The translations under genes and the position numbers were made by a program. From positions 62,001-126,000 of the forward strand of contig JBHIYN010000008.1 of the NCBI GenBank assembly GCA_041984235.1: 64,000 bases of DNA, in the 5' to 3' direction. Below the pieces are notes generated by a model. That model was given only the letters and a program-made list of their open reading frames with translations. It was not told the DNA's origin and did not search any database. Each line of letters begins with the position of its first letter. Within the stretch, counting starts at the first letter, position 1. Of the stretch, positions 18,703 through 27,592 are shown piece by piece. Origin of the DNA: JBHIYN01 sp041984235 (GTDB taxonomy: Bacteria > Pseudomonadota > Gammaproteobacteria > Ga0077536).

Positions 18703-20607
18703 ATGCTGCAGACCATCAGAGATCGATCCCAGGGCGTCATCGTCGGGGTCATCGTCTTCCTGATTTCGCTGACTTTCGCCCTGTGGGGTATCCAGAGCTA
18801 CATCGGCGCAGGCTCGGAGGTGGTCGTCGCCGAGGCCGCCGGCGAGGAGATCCTGCTGACCGAGTTCCAGGACAGCCTGCAGCGCATGCGGCGGCAGGCC
18901 CAGGCGGTGCTCGGAGATCGCTACGATGCGTCGATGTGGGATGACCCGGCCACGCGCAGGCGCGCACTCGACGAGTTGATCGACGCGCGTCTGCTCGAAC
19001 AGCTCACCGATGACGTGCGCATTCGTATCAGCGATGTGCAGGTCGCGCAGCAGATCCAGCAGATCCCGTCCTTCCGCGACGAGGACGGCTTCTCACGCGC
19101 GCTCTACCTGCAGCGTGTGCCGCAGCTCGGTTTCACCCAGGCCGGCTTCGAGAAGCGCCTGCGTGACGACATGATGTCGGCGCAGATCCGGGCCGGGATC
19201 TCGGCCTCGGAATTCGTTACCCGAGAGGAGGCCGTGCGCGTACAGCGGCTGCGCGAGCAGACGCGGGACATCGGCTACGCGATCATCCCGGCGTCGACCT
19301 TCGCCGACGACATCGCGATCACGGACGACGAGCTGCGCGCGTACTTCGATGCCAACAGCGAGGCGTTCCGGGTCGAGGAAGAGGTCAGGCTGGAGTACCT
19401 GCAGATCTCGGCGCAGGCGCTTGCTGACGAGGTCCGTGTCACCGAGCAGGCGCTGCGCGATTTCTACGAAGCCAACAAGGCCAACTACACGGTCAGCGAA
19501 GAGCGTAACGCCAACCACATCCTGATCAGCGTGCCACAATCCGCCAGCGACGCCGAGCAGGCGGAAGCGCTGGCGCGTCTGGAAGTCGCCCGCACGCGTG
19601 CCGCCAGTGGCGAGGATTTCGAGGACATCGCGAAGGAGCTTTCGGACGACGTCGGCACCCGCGCCGACGGCGGTGAAACCGGACTGTTCCCGCGCGGCGT
19701 GATGGCGCCGGAGTTCGAAGAGGCGGCGTTCTCGCTCGCGGTCGGCGAGATCAGCAAGCCGGTGCGGACGAAGTTCGGTTATCACCTGATCAAGCTGAAG
19801 GAGATCCAGCCGGGCGGCACCAAGAGCTTCGACGAGGTCCGCGGCCAGGTCGAGACTGCTTATCGCGAGAGCGAGGCGCAGAAGCTCTTCTTCGAGCGTG
19901 CCGAGCAGTTCTCCAACCTCGTCTACGAACACCCCGATGGTCTCGAAGTCGCTGCCGAGGCGCTGGGGCTGGAGATTCGGCGCACCGATCTCCTGCCGCA
20001 GATGATGCTGGTCGGGCTCTTCTCCGAGCGGGTCGCGACAGCCGCCTTCGAGCCCGAGGTGCTGGTCGAGGGACTCAACGCCGAGCCGATCGAGCTGCCG
20101 GACGGTCGAGTGGTCGCGATCCGGGTCACCGAGCACGTACCGACGCACATTCCCGCGTTCGAGGACGTGCGCGCCGACGTCGAGAGCGCCCTGCGCCAGG
20201 ACAAGCTGCGCGAGCGCACGCGAGAGGTGGCCGACGAGATGCTGACAGCGCTGCGCGAGGGCGGCAGCGTGGACGAGGTGGTCAGCGCCCGGGACTTCGG
20301 CTGGGAGAGCGTGACCGCTGCCCGGCGCGATTCGGACGACGTCAACCGCGCGGTGTTGCGTGCCGCTTTCAAGGCCGACCTCGAGGGCGAGGGCCCGGTC
20401 TTCATCGGTGCACCCATCGGGCAGTCCGATTATGCCGTGGTGCGTATTGCCAACCTGCAGGTTCCCGCGATCGCGGAGGTCGACAAGTCCGACGTGCGCG
20501 CCGTGCAGGCGGAGCTCTACAGCCCGCGGGCGCAGACCGTGTGGCGCGACTTCCTGCTCTCACTGCGTGCGGACAGTTCAGTGAGGGTGTTCGAGGAGAA
20601 CCTCTGA
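18703..20607 (+). CDS. ppiD: Periplasmic folding chaperone PpiD (SurA_N/parvulin)
   Basis: 634 residues, inner-membrane anchored by a helix near residues 12-34 (VIVGVIVFLISLTFALWG) with the rest in the periplasm. The SurA_N-type chaperone region spans about 40-190. A parvulin domain follows at about 262-365, with NANHILISVPQSASDAEQA, EDFEDIAKELSDDVGTRADG and FGYHLIKLKEI. PpiD helps newly exported proteins fold near the SecYEG translocon. Length (E. coli 623) and position after HU and tRNA genes match the family. Whether the parvulin domain is catalytically active cannot be judged, since E. coli PpiD is nearly inactive. Confidence 0.95.
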   Translation: MLQTIRDRSQGVIVGVIVFLISLTFALWGIQSYIGAGSEVVVAEAAGEEILLTEFQDSLQRMRRQAQAVLGDRYDASMWDDPATRRRALDELIDARLLEQLTDDVRIRISDVQVAQQIQQIPSFRDEDGFSRALYLQRVPQLGFTQAGFEKRLRDDMMSAQIRAGISASEFVTREEAVRVQRLREQTRDIGYAIIPASTFADDIAITDDELRAYFDANSEAFRVEEEVRLEYLQISAQALADEVRVTEQALRDFYEANKANYTVSEERNANHILISVPQSASDAEQAEALARLEVARTRAASGEDFEDIAKELSDDVGTRADGGETGLFPRGVMAPEFEEAAFSLAVGEISKPVRTKFGYHLIKLKEIQPGGTKSFDEVRGQVETAYRESEAQKLFFERAEQFSNLVYEHPDGLEVAAEALGLEIRRTDLLPQMMLVGLFSERVATAAFEPEVLVEGLNAEPIELPDGRVVAIRVTEHVPTHIPAFEDVRADVESALRQDKLRERTREVADEMLTALREGGSVDEVVSARDFGWESVTAARRDSDDVNRAVLRAAFKADLEGEGPVFIGAPIGQSDYAVVRIANLQVPAIAEVDKSDVRAVQAELYSPRAQTVWRDFLLSLRADSSVRVFEENL

Positions 20608-20622
20608 GGCCGGCCTGCGCCC

Positions 20623-21852
20623 TCAGTCCGGGCCGCGCGGCAGCGCGTGGATGAAGTTGCGGCCGATGACGGCCGTGCCGACGCTGTCTCCCCACACGTT
20701 GACCGCGGTGCGAAAACGGTCCAGGAACCAGTCCACCGCGAGCAGCAGGCCGATGCCCTCCAGTGGCAGGTCGACCGCCGTCAGCACCAGGATCATGGTC
20801 ACGAGACCTGCCTGCGGAATGCCCGCGGCGCCGACTGCGGCAAGCGTCGCGGTGATGAAGATCACGATTTGCTGCGTGATGCTCATGTCGTAGCCGTAAG
20901 CCTGCGCGATGAACATCACCGCGGCGGCTTCGTAGAGCGCGGTGCCGTCCATGTTCACCGTCGCGCCCAGCGGCAGCACGAAGCGCACCGCGCGATCGTC
21001 GACGCCGGCTTCGCGTGCGCACTCCATGGTCAGGGGCAGCGTCGCCGACGAGCTGGCGGTACCGAAAGCGGTCAGCAGCGCACGCAGCAGTGAGCGCAGG
21101 TAGTCCACGCCGCGCCCCGCCAGCACGCGCAGCAGCAAGAACAGGAAGGCGAAGTGCAGGGCGAGGCCGAGCAGAACGGTCAGCACGTACATCCCGACCG
21201 CCGAGAGCTCCTGCAGGAAGGCCTCGCCGCCGCCGGCCTTGCCGAGGCGCGCGGCGACCAGTGCGAAGATCCCGATCGGCGCGAAGTACATCAGCCAGAT
21301 GACGATCTTCATCATGGTCTCGTTGAGCCCGTCGAAGAACGCCAGCAGGGTCTCGCCGCGCGTGCCGATGGTGGTCAGTGCGGCGGCGAACAGCAGTGAG
21401 AACACGATGATCGGCAGGAGCTGGGTCTCGGCCGCCGCGGCGACCAGGTTGGGCGTGACCATGAACAGCACGATGTCGGTCAGGCTGGTCGCCTCGCGCG
21501 CGGCGACCTCCGCCGGCACCTCGGTCGCCAGTGCGGCTGCGCCCACCCCCGGCTGCAGCAGGTTGACGACGAAGAGCCCTATGGCGACCGCCACCGCCGT
21601 GGTCGAGGCGTAGTAGAGCACCGTGAAGCCGCCGACGCGGCCGAGCTTGCGCACGTCGCCGAGCGACGCCACGCCGCTGATCACCGCCGCCACGATGAGC
21701 GGGATGATGGTCATCTTGAGTGCGTTCAGGAACAGCGTGCCCAGCCACTCGATGCCGACCATCGCTTCGCCGAACAGCGCACCGCAGGCGAGGCCGGCGA
21801 CCACGCCGACCACGATCGCCCACAGCAGGTAGCCGGAGTGGTCGGCGTTCAC
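20623..21852 (-). CDS. Dicarboxylate/amino acid:cation symporter (DAACS family)
   Basis: A 409-residue secondary transporter of the GltP/DctA fold with about eight transmembrane helices and two re-entrant hairpins. The serine-rich hairpin TAFGTASSSATLPLTMEC and the NMDGTALYEA motif (sodium and substrate binding) are diagnostic. Substrates in the family are C4-dicarboxylates or glutamate/aspartate; sequence alone does not separate these here. It starts with GTG at 21852. The stop lies 15 nt beyond the ppiD stop on the opposite strand, so the two genes converge. fabI is 45 nt upstream on the same strand. Confidence 0.9.
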   Translation of the reverse strand: MNADHSGYLLWAIVVGVVAGLACGALFGEAMVGIEWLGTLFLNALKMTIIPLIVAAVISGVASLGDVRKLGRVGGFTVLYYASTTAVAVAIGLFVVNLLQPGVGAAALATEVPAEVAAREATSLTDIVLFMVTPNLVAAAAETQLLPIIVFSLLFAAALTTIGTRGETLLAFFDGLNETMMKIVIWLMYFAPIGIFALVAARLGKAGGGEAFLQELSAVGMYVLTVLLGLALHFAFLFLLLRVLAGRGVDYLRSLLRALLTAFGTASSSATLPLTMECAREAGVDDRAVRFVLPLGATVNMDGTALYEAAAVMFIAQAYGYDMSITQQIVIFITATLAAVGAAGIPQAGLVTMILVLTAVDLPLEGIGLLLAVDWFLDRFRTAVNVWGDSVGTAVIGRNFIHALPRGPD

Positions 21853-21897
21853 GCCGGCTCCGGGCGTGCGCGGCCGGCGGCGGCCGGGGCGGTCACG

Positions 21898-22680
21898 TCA
21901 GACCCCGGCCAGGCCGAGGATGTTGAAGCCGCAGTCGACGTAGGTGATCTCGCCGGTCACCGCGGAGGCGAGATCCGAGCACAGGAAGGCGCCGACGTTG
22001 CCGACCTCGTCGATGGTGACGTTACGGCGCAGTGGCGCGGTGTCCTCGACGTACTTGAGGAACTTGCGCAGGTCCTTCACGCCGGACGCGGCGAGGGTGC
22101 GGATCGGCCCGGCCGAGATGGCGTTGACGCGGATCCCCTCGGGACCCAGGCTCTCGGCCATGTAACGCACGTTGGCCTCCAGGCTGGCCTTGGCCAGGCC
22201 CATCACGTTGTAGCTCGGCATGGTGCGCACGGCGCCGAGGTAGCTCAACGTCAGCATGGCGCCCTGGCGACCGCGCATCAGCGGTCGCGCACCGTTGGCG
22301 AGCGCGGCGAAGCTGTAGGAGCTGATCTCGTGGGCGACGCGGAAGCCGTCGCGCGTGACGCTGTCGAGGTAGCCACCCTGCAGCTCCTCGCGCGGCGCGT
22401 AGGCCAGCGAGTGCACCAGGATGTCGAAGTGGTCCCAGTAGTCGTCGAGGTGTTCGAACACGCCCTGGATCTCGGCATCGCTCGCGACGTCGCATTGCAG
22501 CGTGATCTCTGAACCGAGCTCGGCGGCGAAGTCCTCCACGCGCGACTGCAGTCGTTCGTTCTGGTAGGTGAAGGCGAGCTCCGCGCCTTCGCGGTGCATC
22601 GCGCGGGCGATACCCCAGGCGATCGACTTGTTACTTGCGACGCCGACGATGAGCGCGCGTTTGCCCTCCAGAAACCCCAT
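21898..22680 (-). CDS. fabI: Enoyl-ACP reductase (NADH) FabI
   Basis: 260-residue short-chain dehydrogenase fold that reduces trans-2-enoyl-ACP in the last step of each fatty acid elongation cycle. The N-terminal nucleotide site GVASNKSIAWGIA is FabI-specific. Catalytic Tyr and Lys are in SYNVMGLAK (Y-x6-K), with the additional tyrosine in LTLSYLGA. GPIRTLAASGV is the substrate-binding loop that also binds triclosan. The ATG at 22680 begins MGFLEGKRALIVG, as in E. coli; a longer in-frame start is unlikely. Confidence 0.96.
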   Translation of the reverse strand: MGFLEGKRALIVGVASNKSIAWGIARAMHREGAELAFTYQNERLQSRVEDFAAELGSEITLQCDVASDAEIQGVFEHLDDYWDHFDILVHSLAYAPREELQGGYLDSVTRDGFRVAHEISSYSFAALANGARPLMRGRQGAMLTLSYLGAVRTMPSYNVMGLAKASLEANVRYMAESLGPEGIRVNAISAGPIRTLAASGVKDLRKFLKYVEDTAPLRRNVTIDEVGNVGAFLCSDLASAVTGEITYVDCGFNILGLAGV

Positions 22681-22837
22681 GGTCAGTTCACCTGTAAGCT
22701 GTTGACTGTAATCCAGCGCCACCGTCCGCCTGCAGCGCGCAGAACCGCGATGCGCGCACTGCCCCGGCGCGTCGCGTGGCCCGTAAACCGGTGCCGGAGG
22801 GCGGTCGACACAGAGTGTACCGCTTCCTGCCGGAGTT

Positions 22838-22843
22838 TATAAT
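22838..22843 (+). promoter_or_regulatory. Candidate -10 box of the ABC transporter operon
   Basis: TATAAT at 22838-22843 lies 28 nt before the TTG start of the solute-binding protein gene, in the divergent region with fabI. A consensus -35 at normal spacing is not evident (GTGTAC at 22815-22820). Confidence 0.4.
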
Positions 22844-22870
22844 CCGGACCCGACCGCGCCCAGGCCGCCA

Positions 22871-25042
22871 TTGATCTTGCACCTTTCCGAACGCCGCCCA
22901 TCACTGCGCCTCGCCCTCGTCCTGCTCTGCCTGGCCGCCGCGGGTTGCGGCAAGACGCCGTGGAACAGCCCCTACCCGGGCGCCGATCGCACGCGCGCGA
23001 TCTACTACGCATCGTTTGCCGAGCGGCCCAAGCATCTCGACCCGGTCTCCTCCTACAGCGAGAACGAGGCCATGTTCAATGGCCAGATCTACGAGCCGGT
23101 CGTGCAGTACCACTACCTCAAGCGCCCCTACGAGCTGGTGCCGCTGACCGCGAGTGCGCTGCCGCAGCCGGTTTACTACGATGCCGACGGCAATCGGCTG
23201 GGCGACGACGCGGCGGCCGAACGCGTCGCGCGCGCCGTCTACCGCATCGAGATCAGGCCCGGCATCCTCTTCCAGCCGCACCCCTGCTTCGCGCTGGATG
23301 CCGACGATACCTACACCTACCACGACCTCGAGGCGGCCGACATCGAGCAGCGCAAGACGCTCGCCGCGTTTCCCGAGCGCGGAACCCGTGAGCTGGTCGC
23401 CGCCGACTACGTCTACCAGATCAAGCGTCTCGTGCACCCGCGCCTGCACTCACCGGTCGCAGGCCTGATGGGCAAGTACATCGCCGGACTGTCCGCGCTC
23501 GGCGAGCGCGTGCGCGAGGGAGAGGCCGGCACGCGCGGTTTCGTCGACCTGCGCAAGTACGAATTCGAGGGTGCGCGCGTCGTCGATCGTTACACCTACG
23601 AAATCACCATCACCGAGAAGTACCCGCAATTCCTCTACTGGCTCGCGATGTCGTTCTTCGCGCCGGTGCCGTGGGAGGCCGATGCCTTCTACGGCCAGCC
23701 CGGCATGAAGGAGCAGAACATCACGCTCGACTGGTACCCGGTCGGCACCGGGCCGTACATGCTGAGCGAGAACAATCCCAACCGGCGCATGGTGCTGGAA
23801 CGCAATCCCAATTTCCGCGGCGAGCCCTATCCGGACGAGGGCAGCGCCGCCGATCGCGACGCCGGGCTGCTGGCGCACGCCGGCGAGGCGATGCCGTTCA
23901 TCGACGTTGCTTACTACAGCCTGGAGAAGGAGGCGATCCCCGAGTGGACCAAGTTCCTGCAGGGTTACTACGACTCCTCCAGCATCATCTCCGACAGCTT
24001 CGACCAGGCCATCCAGTTCTCGCCGCGTGGTGAGGCCGAGCTGACCGAGACCATGCGCGCCAAGGACATCCGCCTGGTCACCGCCGTCAGCGCGTCGATC
24101 TCCTACATGGGCTTCAACATGGCCGACCCGGTGGTCGGCGGCGACGGCGAGCGTGCACGGCTGCTCAGGCGCGCCATCTCGATCGCGGTCGATTACGAGG
24201 AGCTGATCTCGATCTTCGCGAATGGCCGCGGGGTCGCAGCGCAGGGTCCGATTCCGCCTGGGATCTTCGGCCAGAAGGACGGCGAGGAGGGTATCAACCC
24301 CCACGTTTACACGTGGCGCGACGGGCGACCGGTGCGCCGTTCGATCGACGAGGCGCGCGCGCTGATGGCCGAGGCCGGGTACCCGGACGGCCGCGATGCC
24401 GCGACCGGAGAGCCGCTGACCCTGTACTACGAAACGGTCTCTTCCGGCCCCGGCAGCAAGGCCTTCCTCAACTGGTATCGCAAGCAGTTCGCCAAGCTCG
24501 GCATCCAGCTCGTGGTACGCGCCACTGACTACAATCGCTTCCAGGAAAAGGTGCGCAAGGGCACCGCCCAGATCTTCAGCTGGGGCTGGAACGCCGATTA
24601 TCCCGACCCGGAGAACTTCCTGTTCCTGCTCTACGGCCCCAACGCCAAGGTGGTGTCGCACGGCGAGAATGCGGTCAACTACCGCAACCCGCGCTACGAC
24701 GAGCTGTTCGTGACCATGCGTGCCATGCCCAACGGTCCGGCGCGCCAGGCGGTGATCGACGAGATGGTCGAGATCCTGCGCCGCGACGCGCCGTGGCTGT
24801 GGGGCTTCCATCCCACCGGCTACACCCTGTTCCACCAGTGGTACGGTAACGTCAAGCCCAATCTCATGGCGCGCAACACGCTCAAGTACAAGACCATCGA
24901 TGCCGCGCTGCGCGCCGAGCGGCGACGCGAGTGGAACCGGCCGGTGCTGTGGCCGGTGGGGCTGCTCGTCGCGGCGCTGATCCTGAGCGGCATTCCGGCG
25001 TGGCGCACCTATCGTGCACGTCAGCGGGCGGCAGTCCAGTGA
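22871..25042 (+). CDS. Peptide-type ABC transporter solute-binding lipoprotein with C-terminal membrane helix
   Basis: 723-residue SBP_bac_5 protein, longer than the usual 530-600. The N-terminus has a signal sequence and lipobox LCLAAAGC, so it should be a lipoprotein. SBP_bac_5 features are visible across residues about 35-690: YASFAERPKHLDPVSSYSEN, GTGPYMLSENNPNRRMVLER, and WNADYPDPENFLFLLYG. Unusually, a hydrophobic helix near the C-terminus (LWPVGLLVAALILSGIPAW) would add a second membrane anchor. No ATG is available upstream of the lipobox; TTG at 22871 or 22877 must serve. Its stop overlaps the next gene (GTGA). Likely ligand is an oligopeptide or similar, by family only. Confidence 0.85.
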   Translation: MILHLSERRPSLRLALVLLCLAAAGCGKTPWNSPYPGADRTRAIYYASFAERPKHLDPVSSYSENEAMFNGQIYEPVVQYHYLKRPYELVPLTASALPQPVYYDADGNRLGDDAAAERVARAVYRIEIRPGILFQPHPCFALDADDTYTYHDLEAADIEQRKTLAAFPERGTRELVAADYVYQIKRLVHPRLHSPVAGLMGKYIAGLSALGERVREGEAGTRGFVDLRKYEFEGARVVDRYTYEITITEKYPQFLYWLAMSFFAPVPWEADAFYGQPGMKEQNITLDWYPVGTGPYMLSENNPNRRMVLERNPNFRGEPYPDEGSAADRDAGLLAHAGEAMPFIDVAYYSLEKEAIPEWTKFLQGYYDSSSIISDSFDQAIQFSPRGEAELTETMRAKDIRLVTAVSASISYMGFNMADPVVGGDGERARLLRRAISIAVDYEELISIFANGRGVAAQGPIPPGIFGQKDGEEGINPHVYTWRDGRPVRRSIDEARALMAEAGYPDGRDAATGEPLTLYYETVSSGPGSKAFLNWYRKQFAKLGIQLVVRATDYNRFQEKVRKGTAQIFSWGWNADYPDPENFLFLLYGPNAKVVSHGENAVNYRNPRYDELFVTMRAMPNGPARQAVIDEMVEILRRDAPWLWGFHPTGYTLFHQWYGNVKPNLMARNTLKYKTIDAALRAERRREWNRPVLWPVGLLVAALILSGIPAWRTYRARQRAAVQ

Positions 25043-26016
25043 TCGCCTACGTCATCCGGCGCCTGCTGTACGCCTTACCCATTCTGCTCGGGGTCAACGT
25101 CATCACCTTCGTGTTGTTCTTCGTCGTCAACTCGCCCGAGGACATGGCGCGGCTGCACCTAGGCAACAAGCACGTGACCGAGGCGGCGATCGAGAAATGG
25201 AAGGCGGAGCGCGGCTACGACAAGCCGCTGCTGTGGAACGCCGCCGCCGCGGGCAGCGAGCGTGTCACCGACACCATCTTCTACCGCAACACGGTGGAGC
25301 TGTTCCTGTTCGACTTCGGGCAGTCGGACAGCGGCCGCGACATCGGCTACGACATTTCCCAGCGCATGTGGCCGAGTCTCTACATCACCTTGCCGGTGTT
25401 CCTGCTCGGATTGCTGCTGACCATCACCTTCGCACTCACCATCGCGTTCTTCCGCGGCACCTACATCGACACCTGGGCGGTCGTGATCTGCGTCGCGATG
25501 ATGTCGATCTCGAGCCTGTTCTACATCATCGGCGGCCAGTTCGTGTTCGGCAAGCTGCTGCGCCTGGTGCCGATCTCGGGCTTCGACAGCGGGGTCATGG
25601 CGGCCAAGTTCGTCGCCCTGCCGGTGCTGGTCGGCGTGATCGGCGGACTCGGCCACGGTACGCGCTGGTACCGCACCATCTTTCTCGAGGAGATCAACCG
25701 CGATTACGTGCGCACCGCGCGCGCCAAGGGGCTGTCCGAGCGCATGGTGCTGTACGGGCACGTGCTGCGTAACGCCATGATCCCGATCCTGACCGGCGTG
25801 GTGGTGGTGTTGCCGACGCTGTTCCTCGGCAGCCTGATCACCGAGGCCTTCTTCGGCATCCCGGGGCTCGGCAGCTACACCATCGAGGCGATCCAGGCGC
25901 AGGACTTCGCCATCGTGCGCGCGATGGTGTTCCTGGGCTCGGTGCTCTACATCGCCGGCCTCATTCTCACCGACATCTCCTACACGCTGGTCGATCCGCG
26001 CGTGCGGCTGAACTGA
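25039..26016 (+). CDS. ABC transporter permease (DppB/YejB type)
   Basis: 325 residues with six predicted helices and the BPD_transp_1 domain. The EAA loop for ATPase docking is VRTARAKGLSERMVLYGHVLRNAMIPIL. The N-terminal RRLLYALPILLGVNVITFVLFF is typical of the first permease of oligopeptide importers, followed by a periplasmic loop. The GTG start overlaps the binding-protein stop by 4 nt, indicating translational coupling. It pairs with the next gene to form the membrane channel. Confidence 0.92.
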   Translation: MIAYVIRRLLYALPILLGVNVITFVLFFVVNSPEDMARLHLGNKHVTEAAIEKWKAERGYDKPLLWNAAAAGSERVTDTIFYRNTVELFLFDFGQSDSGRDIGYDISQRMWPSLYITLPVFLLGLLLTITFALTIAFFRGTYIDTWAVVICVAMMSISSLFYIIGGQFVFGKLLRLVPISGFDSGVMAAKFVALPVLVGVIGGLGHGTRWYRTIFLEEINRDYVRTARAKGLSERMVLYGHVLRNAMIPILTGVVVVLPTLFLGSLITEAFFGIPGLGSYTIEAIQAQDFAIVRAMVFLGSVLYIAGLILTDISYTLVDPRVRLN

Positions 26017-26022
26017 GACCCC

Positions 26023-27426
26023 ATGTCCCTCGTCCTGCTCAAGACCGACCTGCTGTTCTTCGTGTTGATCGCGCTGGGCGTGGCGTACGCCGGCTACGCG
26101 TCGCGCCGCGAACACCTCGCCGCGCCCTGGCGCGAGGTCGCGCGCCATCCACTGGGTATGGCGGCCGCGGTGGTGCTGCTGTTCTTCCTGCTGGTAGCAG
26201 TGCTCGATTCGTGCCACTTCAACCCGCGGCTGGACACCGGCGCCGATGGCGAGGTGCGCTACAGTGGGCAGGTCGAGAGCCTGCTCGATGTCATCGTCGC
26301 GCCGCTGCGCGATAACGTCGAGAAGACCTATTCGGCCCCGCTCGCGATCACGGCCTATGCGAAGGAGACGATCGAGCTGCCCGACGGCAGCACGCGGCGG
26401 GATTACCCGCGCCTGGAGCATGCCGGCGCGCATCTCGCGGATCCGCGCGAACGTAACGCCGATATCACGGCGCGCGCCTTGCGCGGCGCGCTGGCGGCGC
26501 TCGCGATATGGACGGTGATCGTGCTGGCCGTGATCGGACGCCTGGCAGTGCGCGAGGGCATGACGGCGGCCGCCGCCGCGCGTGCGCTGGCCGGCGGGCG
26601 CACCGCGCTGCCGTGGCGCGCCATGCTGGCGGCGCTGGGCGTGATCGTGCTGCTGGTCGGTTGCTGCGCGGCCGTGGGACCCTGGTATCACATACTGGGC
26701 ACCGACAAGGTCGGTAACGACGTCCTCTACCAGAGTCTGAAGAGCGTGCGCACTGGCCTGCTCATCGGCACCCTGACCACGTTGGTGATGTTGCCTTTCG
26801 CGATCGTGCTCGGCATCGCCGCGGGCTACTTCCGCGGTTGGGTAGACGACGTCATCCAGTACCTCTACACGACGCTATCCTCGATTCCGGGCGTGCTGCT
26901 GATCGCGGCCGCTGCCCTGATGCTCGAGGTCTACATGGCGCGCAATGCCGATGCCTACACCAGTCTCGCCGCGCGCGCAGACCTGCGCCTGCTCGCGCTG
27001 TGCATGATCCTGGGGGTCACCACCTGGACCGGCCTGTGCCGTTACCTGCGCGGCGAGGCGCTCAAGCTGCGCGAGTTCGACTTCATTGCCGCCGCGCGCG
27101 CCTTCGGCGTGCCGCAGTGGGTGATCATCGCGCGCCACGTGGTGCCCAACATCATGCACATCGTCATGATCTCCATCGTGCTCGATTTCAGCGGCCTGGT
27201 GCTGGCCGAGGCGGCCCTGACCTACATCGACATCGGCGTCGATCCGAGCATGGAATCGTGGGGCAACATGATTAACAGCGCGCGGTTGGAACTGGCGCGC
27301 GAGCCGGTGGTATGGTGGTCGCTGCTGGCCGCTTTCGCCTTCATGTTCACCCTGGTGCTGGCGGCCAACGTGTTTGCGGACGCGGTCCGCGATGCCTTCG
27401 ACCCGCGCCTGCGTGATGCCCGCTGA
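26023..27426 (+). CDS. ABC transporter permease (DppC/YejE type), enlarged
   Basis: 467 residues, about 150 more than usual for the second permease. After the first helices (residues 8-25 and 45-65) there is a long hydrophilic insertion (about 66-150) and an extra pair of helices around 160-225. The classic permease core then begins at ILGTDKVGNDVLYQSLKSVR. The EAA loop is DFIAAARAFGVPQWVIIARHVVPNIM. It starts 6 nt after the preceding permease. The core is intact, so function as a peptide-type channel subunit is likely; the insertion may shape binding-protein docking. Confidence 0.9.
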   Translation: MSLVLLKTDLLFFVLIALGVAYAGYASRREHLAAPWREVARHPLGMAAAVVLLFFLLVAVLDSCHFNPRLDTGADGEVRYSGQVESLLDVIVAPLRDNVEKTYSAPLAITAYAKETIELPDGSTRRDYPRLEHAGAHLADPRERNADITARALRGALAALAIWTVIVLAVIGRLAVREGMTAAAAARALAGGRTALPWRAMLAALGVIVLLVGCCAAVGPWYHILGTDKVGNDVLYQSLKSVRTGLLIGTLTTLVMLPFAIVLGIAAGYFRGWVDDVIQYLYTTLSSIPGVLLIAAAALMLEVYMARNADAYTSLAARADLRLLALCMILGVTTWTGLCRYLRGEALKLREFDFIAAARAFGVPQWVIIARHVVPNIMHIVMISIVLDFSGLVLAEAALTYIDIGVDPSMESWGNMINSARLELAREPVVWWSLLAAFAFMFTLVLAANVFADAVRDAFDPRLRDAR

Positions 27427-27592
27427 CAGGGCGCTGGCCGTCGCTGCGGGACCGCCCGGACGCGCGGCGGGTGCGCGACCGGCAGTGCGGTTTATAGGGA
27501 AAAGCGGGCAGTGCGAAGGCGAGCGCAACGGCGCAGGCGAGCCCTTCAGTCGCCAGGCATCGTCCCGCTAGTCGAGCTCGGGAGACAGTCCA

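Noticed and set aside
23450..24835. A 461-residue minus-strand frame opposite the solute-binding protein
   Set aside because: Antisense of a clear SBP_bac_5 coding sequence; no recognisable domain.
25159..26691. A 510-residue minus-strand frame opposite the permeases
   Set aside because: Histidine/glutamine/arginine-rich composition typical of antisense of GC-rich membrane genes; no motif.
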